A model generated the notes under the pieces. The model was not told the DNA's origin and made no database searches. It saw nothing but the letters and a program-made list of their open reading frames with translations. From Mactra quadrangularis (Eukaryota; Mollusca; Bivalvia; Venerida; Mactridae): a stretch of DNA of 64,000 nt. The stretch is from assembly GCA_025267735.1 (NCBI GenBank), contig CM046295.1, positions 12,783,167 to 12,847,166 on the forward strand. Reading direction: 5' to 3'. The position numbers and the translations under genes are program-made. Below, one piece after another: positions 47,326 through 59,600 of this stretch; position 1 is the first letter of the stretch, and every line of letters begins with the position of its first letter.

Positions 47326-47331
47326 TTTATT
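47326..47331 (-). terminator. Candidate poly(A) signal for the YeeE-like gene
   Basis: AATAAA on the gene strand about 200 bases after the stop codon. Position fits a short 3' UTR; no other support. Confidence 0.35.
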
Positions 47332-47529
47332 AGAAATTTACTGACTCGACATCAATTATAATGCATATTGCCCGATTGCACAACCAGCTGTGCATTTCAC
47401 TTGCCCGAACCGAATGTTTACTCGAAGTAACAAGTTGCCCATGTTGAACCCAAGTATAGGTTGTTAGGAGCAATTGGACCACCTTTAACGTTATGTCCTG
47501 TCAGAAACATGACTTGTTTCATGTACGGG

Positions 47530-47677
47530 TTATGTATCTAATGTGTTTTCAACATAATCGTCCAGCACACCCGTTGCTTGCATAGAGAATGATGTGATTA
47601 TACCTCCAGCGAACATACAAGGAACGGCGATAAAACTTAACCATGCCAACAATCCCATACCAGACAATCCATGGCCA
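47530..47677 (-). CDS. YeeE-like exon 10 (last)
   Basis: Completes S502 and reads GHGLSGMGLLAWLSFIAVPC, then MFAGGIITSF and a hydrophilic tail ending ENTLDT and TAA at 47530-47532. It holds the second half of GCTSGHG. The acceptor used is TTACATTTTAG. Its exon head is part of a tandem array upstream to about 48000 whose copies carry TTTCAG. Confidence 0.93.
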
Positions 47678-50600
47678 CTAAAATGTAAGAAAAAAACATC
47701 TTGAAAGAAAAACATATAATTCATGACACTTACAGAAACCCATGGGCACTGAAATGATAGAAAAAAATATTGAGAAAAAATAGACAATCCATGGTCATTG
47801 TAATGATAGAAAAAAATTGAGAAAAAAACTGACAATCCATGGTCACTGAAATGAGATAGAAAAACATCTTGAAAGAAAAACAGACAATCCATGGCGACTG
47901 AAATGATAGAAAAAACATCTTGAAAGAAAAAACAAATAATCAATGGCCACTGAAATGAAAGAAAAAACATCATGAGAAAAACAGACAGTCCATGACCATG
48001 TATAATCAAATTTTATCTTTACATATAATGGATTATTTACCCACTGAGGTCTTAAACCTTTAGGGCCATTTTCATAAAAGTCTTATTTAAACATATTGTA
48101 AGTCAACGTATTGAGATATGATGTTTAGAAGGTATACACTTTTCTATAATTATATATCAATACTATTTGAAATTGATTTACCAAAGAAATGATCGTATTT
48201 TAAATGTTTCCTGATTTAAACTTACGCGGATTTTTATCGCAAGCATTTGTTTGTTTTGTTTGGATTTAATGAGGGTCCGTCCACTCCATAAGGATGCATT
48301 ATGTGCAGACCCCAGTAAGTAACTCTTCATCCCTTAAAAGATTGGATTTTGAATATGCATCGAGTCAAATTTTGAAAAATTTCTTATAAAATTCATGTCG
48401 GGATAGTTTATTACAATGTATATGATAAAATGTGATTCTAGTTACTGCCAAAGGTATGTTGTCTCCTTATTGCTAATTTAGCACCATAGAGGTGGAGATT
48501 TAACGCTAACATTTAGTAAATAAGGATTGTATGTATTTATATGATTTTACCTAGTGCATCCAGCAGCCATTCTAGCACCCCACAACATTAATATTCCTCC
48601 AACCAATGATGTCTGTAGTGTAACACCTTTAGAAGTGTTAATTGTATCTGAAGCTATTGAAGCCAATGAAGAGCCCACTATAACACCGCAAACATAAACT
48701 ACCTGAAAGAAACATAATTGATAAAACAGAACACGGGTCGGTAGCGCAGTTGGTAGCACCGTCTGGATTTTGATTCTAGTGTCACGAAGAGAGTACGGGT
48801 TCCAATCCCAGTCGGGGAGGTTATATTCTTCCATGAAAATTTGACAATTATTGTCAAGTTTCCTTCATCAATAATGCATATGGAGAAATTTCCAGCTTTG
48901 TACCGGTTATAGACAAGGGTTCAGAAAAGCTTGGCTAGAAGCGCTGAACGCCTTTATATGACTTTTACAATGCAACTCATATATAGGAACGGACGTGACC
49001 GAGTGATTACAACGTTGGACTGGTAACCGTGTTGGTTCTCATCCCATCTAAAACTTACCACAGTGTTTTCTTGAGCAAGTAATTTTATCGTTGTAGCTTA
49101 GTACCTAGGGGATCAGAAAGTGGACTCAAAAGATAATTAATCTAAGTTGTAAGAACGTGTTCCACAATCGAGCTATAATAAATAAGTACAAACTGACTTC
49201 ATTCTTAAAATGATATTAACACTACTTTCCTGATGCCAAAGATATTTCCAAACAATTATGATAGATTGAAAAATAAGTTGATATTTAAGTTGAAATCTGT
49301 GAATGAGTACCTTTAAGGATTAAACTGACCAAACACCGATTTGGTGATTCATATTGATTTCTAAGAATGGCACATTCGTAATCATAACAGTCTATAAGTA
49401 AATAAAACAACGTACCTGCCACCAATTTCCAATACCGCATCTTTTTTTGGCTAAATAGGGAAACAGTTGTTGTGATTTTTGTGTAACTACCCATTGAGAC
49501 ACCATTGTGACGTAACTTGTTGATGCGCCAATTGTATCCCGTACAGTAAATATTAGTGGTAATTGTAATACACCAATTATTGCCCCTGAAACAAAATTAG
49601 AAATAGTGTGCCTAAAGTTTGACCTCGGTCTGACCTTTCACAATTTTTTCTAATATTCCAAAGAAAATCAGAACCACGCCTATTTTACACTACGGTGAGT
49701 AACGTATTCAAAATGCGCAATCGATTTACATTGATTGAAAATAGCAGTATGTTTATGTGTTAAATTTCAACACATAATCCTCACGGCCACGGTGTTATAG
49801 ACACACATTGTACGCTTTAATATATATATTAGAAATTATCCCCTATCTTATAATTACATTAGAGTTTTTCAATATACTCCGATGTCGGTATTAAGCATTA
49901 ATACTACATTCGTATTCAAATAAATGAATATTCTTGCATAAAGGTCAGATCGGTGGCAAACTTAGGCACTATACTTCAAGTCAAGTCAAAGTATTGTATT
50001 GGTACAATCTCCGTAAACAGATATTCTGTAGAGCATTGTCGTACAGTATCTCTACTGTCTCCGTGGAAGGTCATGTCGAGATGAACTTTGTGTCGACCAA
50101 TCAATGCGTAGCTTTCATCTAGACGAAACACTATCAATAACATTTTGATTTCGTAATTTCTTTTTTTAGACAAAGGTTTGCATGCTAATTTAACAGCGGT
50201 ATTATTCACAGTCTGCGAATGGACGGCTCATTTCAAATTGCGTGACGTAGTCGATGTAAACAAGTTACGTATCATAAAAATTTCGTCATGTATATTATGA
50301 TGGAAAAGGTCAACTGAACGTGATCTTCGTTTGAAAAAGGCTAGATCTAAAGTAGCGAGTAGGCGATCTGAAAGTTTTAGATCGGGTTTTAATCAGACTG
50401 GTATTGGCATAAACAATGTTCATTGCCAAGAACAATTTTTGTGGTGTTTTACGAAATAAAAAATAACGTGTATATGTATATGTATATTCAATTGGAAATA
50501 TGAAAAAACCCACAAAATAAATATACAGGTCAGAATAGAACAGAACCAAACAATTATGAAACATGACACTTAAAAATTTAAATATGCATATAAAATGGTA

Positions 50601-53600
50601 TTAAACAGGATTAGTGCATTCCAATACGGTGTCGTTGTTGAGTTTTTATCAATTTGTAAATAAAATAGTTAAAGAAAGCTGTTGTCTTAAGCGCTCTCCA
50701 GCGATAGCATTCACTTATATATCGAGTCAACGTTTAGTTCTCCAGACTCCAGAGGTTGCAGGTTCGATTCCCATACGAGTTATATCTTTATGGGGTTTGA
50801 TGTTGAAATAAATTACTACGGCTATTCTACATTGAATTTCTATCTCTATATCAAGCAGGACTGCTGACAGTCATTCTCTTGAAGTTATGGGCTTTAGTAT
50901 TTACTTAAAAGTTTGAGTACCTAGATAAAGGCCAGTCTAGGGACCATTTGTTTGTGTTTGTTGGGTGTAACGCCGTAGCAACACATTGTATGGGTCATAT
51001 GACGACAGTCAGTCAACCTACTCACTGTTCCTGGAAAGGCTAAATTTCTGGATATAGCTGTTAACCAACTACTAAGCGCATACTTTCGCCAGTGACTGAC
51101 AACTGCCCTACATAGTTAGAAGGAAGGACAATGACAGCAGAAATAATTTCATGTCCAAGCTCCACGAAAGTATGCACCGCCCGAGAACCGAACCCATGAC
51201 CCCTCGGTCTAGGGCCAGAGAGCACTTTCAAAGTTTCAAAGATCACCGTTAAATAACTGACAAAAATTGATATTCGGCGCAATGAAGGGTTAATTTTGTT
51301 AAAAGTATAAATAGTCATATTCGCTGTTCAGCCATACCAACAGGAGCGTACCACGGCGTACGTATGATCAATTAGCATAGGGGGACATCCACAATACACT
51401 GAGTAAATAGTCAGCAATTACTGTCCATGCTATGCGCCTGTTTATCATAAATAACCAATGGGACCATTTCATTTATCCATTTCTCTATTCCGGAAGAGAA
51501 TTTCATTGGCCAACACTTATATAAGAGCAAATTATATTGGTTAACGGAATAGGACAAATGTTGGGTTAAACAGCAGGGCCGAAAAAATAACAAATAACAA
51601 TAATTATGAAAATACAAGTACATGTATATACCTGCGACTGATGGTCTCCACGCTACAGCCGTTATAATATTGTCATATGGCGGTAATTGACGCTACAATA
51701 AAGAAATAAAAAAAAAACATCATTATGATTAGATTTGCTATAAACTTAGATACATTTTGTTATATAACTTGGTGCCAGCTCTACGTTTTATTCCTCGGCT
51801 GTCGATCCCGATGTTGAACAGTTGTCAGTCACGGACAAAAGTATACGCTTAGTAGTTGAGTAACAGCTAAATCCAGAGATTTAGTCTTTCCAGGAGGAGT
51901 GAGTAGGTTGACTGACCGCCGTCATATGACCTTAACAATGAGTTGCTACGGCGTTAAACCCAACAAAATAAAAGTTTCCCAATATACTCTATAAACAAGG
52001 GGGTAATTTATAACAGCCGTTAATGTGTTTAATATTGAAATATAGATGACCTTACGTTAAATATAGATTTAAAAAGCGCGTGCCTATGTTAGAATAAACG
52101 ATTTCAATCTTACCTCTAAATTTTGTAGATCTTTCTTGTAATCCCAAAAATATTCTAACACAAAGACACTACCAAACAACATCAGTGCCATTGGTAAACT
52201 TAGAACTATATATGGCAATTTTAGAGTCTTGTGTATTCTGAAAATAATTTAAAGCCATCCACTTAGCTATCGTCGTTTACTTAAGCAAAACTAATACTAT
52301 CACAAGTGGCTGACAACTGTCGAACTCTCGCAAACAGTGGCGGTTTTTTTGTCAGAGAAAATCTTACTATGAAAATTGTCGTAAGTTGAACGCAGAACAC
52401 ATTCATTATATGTTCATTCTTTATTCTATTAATTCAAAATATTCTTGAACTATGTAAATTATATATCCTTTGTTTATGATATATTTTTGTATTATTCTCA
52501 TAGTTTTCATCTGTGTATCAATTCGACTGACTTACGATATTCCTTTACATAAGAAATTTTGCGAAAATGGCCACTGATAACGATATAAAATATATACACA
52601 ATATTATTATATTGTATGTCCGTTATCATCAAACAAATTGTGTAGTAAATATTCCTAGAAATAAGGTATAGCAAGGTTTCTACGTTTTAGATATTGAAAA
52701 TAACATCAATATTTATAAAATGTTACATATTTAACATGTTTGCAAACTTACGTTTGATTTTTGAATGGTTTTTTTGGAGCTGTATATTTCTCAATGAGAG
52801 GTGCAACCATTCCATATGACAAAGCACCGATAAGACAACCCAGAAAGGTAAAAACTGAAAGCAATAGCATTATAGAGAATATTCGTCAACCGTGTATAAG
52901 ATACAGAGGATATTTATTTATTTCGGTGTATGATTGATTTTTATTTCACGAGTGACTTAAGAATGTAATATGAGTGACGTACTCACGAGTGAAAATTTAC
53001 TATTCTTAGCTCACGAGTGAAATGAATAGATCTTACACCGAAATAAATATTTTTTCTTTGCTTATCATACGCTTCAAACTGGCGTAATATATTGTTTAGG
53101 TCTGATATGCCTCAGAACAGATGTCGATTTCTTTCACCGATAAATCCCGTCATACTGCTGGGAAGCATATATAGACGAATTTTATTTCGACAAATGAGCT
53201 CAGAAACCATATTTTCCCGAGTGGCGTATAATGTCATTTTCTGAGTGTACGAGTTGAAATGAAAATCGATATTACACTTAACATTATTTGACCTTACGAG
53301 TAATTTCAACTCGTACACTCAGAAAATTTTGGTACTACTTTACGTCACATGGCCATACAAACTGTGTAACCGGTGTTGAGGTAAACAAATCCAAGATCGT
53401 TGAGTTGATAATTAATGCTTGTGTAGTTATGTCAAATTATGTACTTACATGCATCGTGGTTTGCCACGATTTTGCATAACTGTTACGTGATTCGCCTGTG
53501 TCTCGCCTCGCGTATGTAATAAAGAAGGCTTTGAGACAAATTCCGAATGAAAAATATATATCAATTTAGAATAACTTACTGGAATTAGGAACCCAGGCTC

Positions 53601-56600
53601 CAACTTGTGCCAACACAACACCGGGACACTGTAATAAACAATGATAATAGCATGGGGTTTAAGGGTGGCCAAGTTTTGTCTTTACAAAGAATGTTAAAAT
53701 ATGATATTTTACAAAGAAAGCACAAAACATATGCTTCATGCTGTAAATTTACTATTGAACTTTTTATACATTGAACTCAATAAATTGAAAAAAAATAGTA
53801 CATGATTTGATAAATGTACATAAACTTCCCTCCAAAAATTCCTTCACTGAACAATTAATTGGATTGCTACAAACTTGAAGTTCAAACTTAATGAATTAAT
53901 ACATCATTGTAAGGCAATGGAACTAACACTTTTATTGGTACATTTCGATTTTTTAGTTGCAGCAAACTTATGTATCAGTCTCTAAAATTATAATCAATGT
54001 ATCTCAATGAACCAATTTCAAGTTTGAGATATAATTTGTCATTTCATCTCGAAATCAGAAACCCATTAAAAACAAAATTAAAAATCATTTTACAAAAAGA
54101 CTGCTTTTACAACTTTTTGAACCTATATTAGGTACAATGTAAATAGTAAATGTGTGATGAAACTTTTACAGGGCATTGTATGTGTAATGAACTCTATAGA
54201 TTGATAAATCATAGTACATGTATATAATTTAATATACTTACATAATTATGTGTTATGCATTGAATCTACCTTTGAACTCTATACATTGATAAATCGTAGT
54301 ATTGTCCGTTTTTTCTTCACTGTCAAAGTTTGAATAATTTCACGGTGAATGGTTACACACTATCTCAATATCTCGAGTGTTAGACAAAGAACACGAAGTC
54401 ACCGTGAAATTATTCATGTTTTGACAGTTGAGACAAACGAACAATATATATAGTCCAACAGAATTAACCTGAGCTTGACCTTTATGCAAGAATATATTAA
54501 ATTCAGTATTTACAGTCTATTTTTGTCTTCGTTTGTAAATCGCGCTTTATCGGAAGCTTTCGGCAAAATAAACGTACTGAACAATTAATGTTGTTTTCAT
54601 AAGAATAAATACTTTGAAACTGTGCCATAATATTGCGGACTTACTTGTTTCCCCCCAAACTAATGTGTCCGAAATTTAAAGTACAATAACACGTCAATTT
54701 TACAAAATTAGTTTATAGTCACGTGGGTTGTTATAAACACGTGTATAACCGTATACACACGTACGGAAACTCACGATTTAATGTAAGTGAAGTGTGTAAT
54801 TATTATAATTAGGTAGTTCAAGCTCAGGTTAAATCTGTTGGACTACACTTTGATATATTTACATAATTATGTGTTATGCATTGAATCTACTTTTGAACTT
54901 TATATATTCACTTTTGACCTGGTGCATGGCTACAATCTCGTAATCCACTCTGCATTGAATAAAACCTCAAACTTTGTATAAAAAAGTACAAACTTACAGC
55001 TCCAGCAAGGGCCATTCCAGCCCCTAATATTACTGATCCCACAACGGTTGTTATGATACCTTTTGATTGAAAACATGATAGATATTCTTGTACTATATCG
55101 TTGTATACTTGTTTAGCCTGAGGAATCACAGATATTATACAAAATGCCAGCTGACCTATTAAAAGATAAATATATTGTGCGTAAAGTTTAACCCCAATGT
55201 AACCTTTCACATTTGCATCTAATTATTATCTACACATATCCCGACGTAAATCAGTACCACGCCTATTCTACACCTCGGCAGCGATCGTAAAATTATAGTA
55301 TGGAAGTATGTTTATGTGTTAAATTTCAACACATAATCCTCACGACCACGGTGTAATCGAGCATTAATGCTACATTGAGTACATTCGTATTCAATGTAAT
55401 GAATATTCTTGCAAAAAGGTCAAATCGGGGTCAAACTTTACGCACAATACATGATAACAGAGTGCCATAGCTCGTTTAGGGTACAGGTCGTCCACGTTAA
55501 CATTGCGTTTATAAACATTGCCATTTTAATTACACACCAAAACTTAGGGTGGATTATTTATACAATTTTATAGTTATATATTATATATATTTTTATAGTT
55601 AATTTTCACTTATTTTATAAACATATTATCATATAAAATTTGCAATGTGCACTATCAAAATAATGTTGAATTTCAAAGTCGTATGTGTAAATCAGTAAAA
55701 TGCCGTGCATGCATTAGTCTTATTGTCTATTTTGTAGACAAGTTCATTGTTTATAGTACCAAGCAAGCATGACCTAGAATATGACCTGTAACTGGAGCAT
55801 TGTCTACATATTCCGGAATCGCATATTGTTGAAAATGGGGAGGTCAATTCACAATTGACGCATTTACATATATATTATATAGTTTATAACACCCAATAAT
55901 GAATATGAATAAAGATCATGTGGTAGAGTGAGCTTGATAAAAATGATTTTCTTGCCTCATGAGTACGAGGCTCCTGAGCGGTAATCTTTACAAGATTTAA
56001 GCATTTTGTGTCGACACCGTTTGCCTTAAGCCAATCAAAACGATACATTTAAGGCCATATGATGAAAAAATGGACGTCAAACAGTCAAAATAAGGGTGTG
56101 TGTATGTACCCGTCGACGCCATGTTTTGTCGGGTTACCTGTTGGTATAACCAGAAAATACCACTATCAATGTATGAACGAGTAAAAGTTGCTATATAACA
56201 CCAGAAAATATGCATAACTAATTGTAACATGTTTTTCTTTTTAAAACTCGCATTTGTTAAAAAATGAAAAACTTACTCCCCTACTTTGGGGCGAATCTTA
56301 ATCAATGGTTTTACATACCGTTAACAGGGCACGCTAATCATGATATTCCATAAATAGACTTGGGACGGTTAAAATCGCTGTTACATATTGCATTTTTGGA
56401 AATGTTAATACTTGTTACATTCATATATTTACCCATAAATAAAAATCGCATCGTTGCGTTTGTCTCAAGTTATCCTAAACAAAATAACAATATGCTATGA
56501 CTTGTATAGGATAACATGAGACGTAAGTTATCGTTTAGATTTGTCTCAAGTTATCCTAAACAAAATAACAATATGCTATGACTTGTATAGGATAACATGA

Positions 56601-59600
56601 GACGTAAGTTATCGTTTCGATTTGTCTCAAGTTATCCTAAACAAGATAACAATATGCTATGACTTGTATAGGATAACATGAGACGTAAGTTATCGTTTCG
56701 ATTTGTCTCAAGTTATCCTAAACAAGATAACAATATGCTATGACTTGTATAGGATAACATGAGACGTAAGTTATCGTTTCGATTTGTCTCAAGTTATCCT
56801 AAACAAAATAACAATATGCTATGACTTGTATAGGATAACATGAGACGTAAGTTATCGTTTCGATTTGTCTCAAGTTATCCTAAACAAGATAACAATATGC
56901 TATGACTTGTATAGGATAACATGAGACGTAAGTTATCGTTTCGATTTGTCTCAAGTTATCCTAAACAAAATAACAATATGCTATGACTTGTATAGGATAA
57001 CATGAGACGTAAGTTATCGTTTCGATTTGTCTCAAGTTATCCTAAACAAGATAACAGTATGCTATAACTCGTATCGGATAAAAGAGGCATAGATTATCGT
57101 TAAGATTTGTCTCAAGTTATCCTAAACAAGATAACAGTATGCTATAACTCGTATCGGATAAAAGAGGCATAGATTATCGTTAAGATTTGTCTCAAGTACA
57201 TGTATATCGTTTTTTTTTTAAATTAAGCTGTTACAACATAAATCATTACATGGTCATTGAATGTGCAATTTCTAAATTATTTTGAACCACTGAGGCACCG
57301 TCAATAAACGAACTATATAAAAGGTAATTTTGAATAACAGGGAAAATACCAAGTTGAAAGACATAAAAAATAACACATTAAGCGACTAGCGATTATTTCA
57401 GCTGTGACAGGTTAAAGATCAAAACACTATTTGAATATAAATTTTATCATATAACATGGACTTCTCTATACTCTCTTTGTTTAATATTTAATCGTGTAAC
57501 AGCACATCTGCAATTCATTTTATGGAATGTATCAGGTTTGTTAATATTGTCCATACGGGACATGAATAAAACATAAAGTTTCGAACATTTATCTTTAATT
57601 CTACGACATTTTTGTGGAGTTTTTTTTTTAAATAACTACAAGTACATGTATATAAAACGGTATTGCCCAAACACACCTTATTCAATATTCGTTTAAAAAG
57701 AAATGTAAGTTTATCATTTGCATTATAGAATACATTAGAATTACACTAATTTATTTTAGCTCGATTGTGAAACAAGTTCTTACAACTTAGATTAATCATT
57801 TTTGAGTCCACTTCCTGAACCCCAAGTACTGAGCTACATGAAGTAGGATAAAGTCTTTCGCTCAAGGAAACAACTGGTAGGTTTTGGATGGGATAAGAAC
57901 CAACACGGAGCTACATACCCAATGATTACCAGTCGAACTTCGTAACCACTCGACCATATTTATGAAATAAATAAAAGTCCTCGTAGAAAACAATTAAGCT
58001 TACCTGTGCATACGGCTGATAGAAATATTTTCAACATTATAAAACTTTCAAATACAAACTGGTCTCGAATCGACTTAGGTTCAAAAACTGAAACATAATA
58101 ATAATAATAATAATGATAATAATAAAGGTTATGGTAATGATTATGTTAATGGTAATGGTTAAGGCAATGGTAATGATAATAATAATAATAATAATGATAA
58201 TAATAATAATCATGTCTAACCATTTTGTTTTCTATGTTTAAGTTGGACCAAGTGTCCATTTATTAAAAATTGGGGGGGGGGAGGGGCGGGGGTCACTTTA
58301 TGTAATTATTTTTAAGCTAAGTAATGTAATTTGACAAAGTTTGTTTCTATCACTAGACTTCATATGAAACATATTTTGATCACAATTGTAGTTTTAAACA
58401 TTGACAATCAAATTCTACTTTCGGTTTCCATCTACTTTCACTTAAAAAAAAGCTGTAAATAACATGGGCATAACTATTTAAGCGATAATTGCTTTTGTTT
58501 AAGTTCTTTTCATTACAGGTGTTTGAAATAAACAAATGTATTTTTTCCTTCCTGAAAATAAGTTTTTATTCAAGACTTTCTCACCTCTGCCTTTCCCGAA
58601 ACAGAAACCGAACAACAAACCACAAATCATCGTAACAACAAGACTAAATAAATGCCATGAAAAGCCTTTCTCATTTTTATCTTTATTGCTCGTCTCACAA
58701 TCATCATCGTTGTTGATGCTTAATTCATTGTTATCTTTGTTCTGTGTGCTTTTCTCACCAGCGATAAATAGAGTGTCCGCCATTTTGTCTGAATTTTTCT
58801 CATTAGCGCCATATTCACATTTGCCTATCTCGTCTTGGCTTTTTACACCAGCGATAAAGTCACCTCTGCCAAATTCGTCTACTGACTCCTTATTAAAACA
58901 TGTTTCACAAAACTTTTCATTTTCAACACAGTTATTTCTTATCACATGAATTTTATCCAGTTCAAATCCGCCATTACTGGCGCTCATATTGCAGAAATTA
59001 CAATTATTAAAAATTGAGGAAGAATCGTTCATGTAATTTGAATCCATGGTTGCCAAAGAGACAACATTTTCTAAGCAGGATTCACCGGAAGTAAGATTTT
59101 CGTCATCATTGTTGACGTCATACACGTCATCAAATGTCATCGATATATCAGCGTCCATAGTATTGACTGTGCTCCTGTGGAAAGCCATACTAGTATTTAA
59201 CTCATATTTTTTTCATTTAAAAAAATCTTTTTTATTTAAAAAATATATTTGAAAATAGTCTCCAACAATGGCATAAAACTCTAGAGGTCACGTCACTTAG
59301 AGTAAGTAATTTTAAATAAGTCTGAAAGTATCACAAAGACTCTCTAAACTAAACCGTCATTGCTACAAAAGAAATATCCAACTTGATTTATTTCGCATGC
59401 AAAGCGTTCTACGTTCCAATGTTGGTACGAAAAAATTAAGGTCCCGGTGTGACCGCACTTATTATGTTACGGTTGAAACAGCTTTTACAATGTATCCAAA
59501 TCGTTATGCTTATTGATCAGTATTTATTTTCCAATGGTTCCGCTTCATTAAGCAGTTAGAGCTAAAGTCCAGTATATTGAAAAAAATCCATTGTTTAAAC

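Noticed and set aside
47530..48009. 159-codon frame MIIHGHGLSVF... as one protein
   Set aside because: Only 47530-47677 is coding; the rest is the tandem array in the intron, in frame by its stop-poor composition.
47530..55155. Bacterial contamination as source of the YeeE-like gene
   Set aside because: The coding sequence is split by GT-AG introns with matching phases and the introns contain the same SINEs and MITEs as the KIF23 region.
56459..57197. CRISPR-like array
   Set aside because: Whole 81-bp units are repeated with no variable spacers, in an intron of an animal gene.
58536..58949. 137-codon plus-strand frame
   Set aside because: Antisense shadow of transporter exon 1b, which has splice signals, a membrane helix and phase match.
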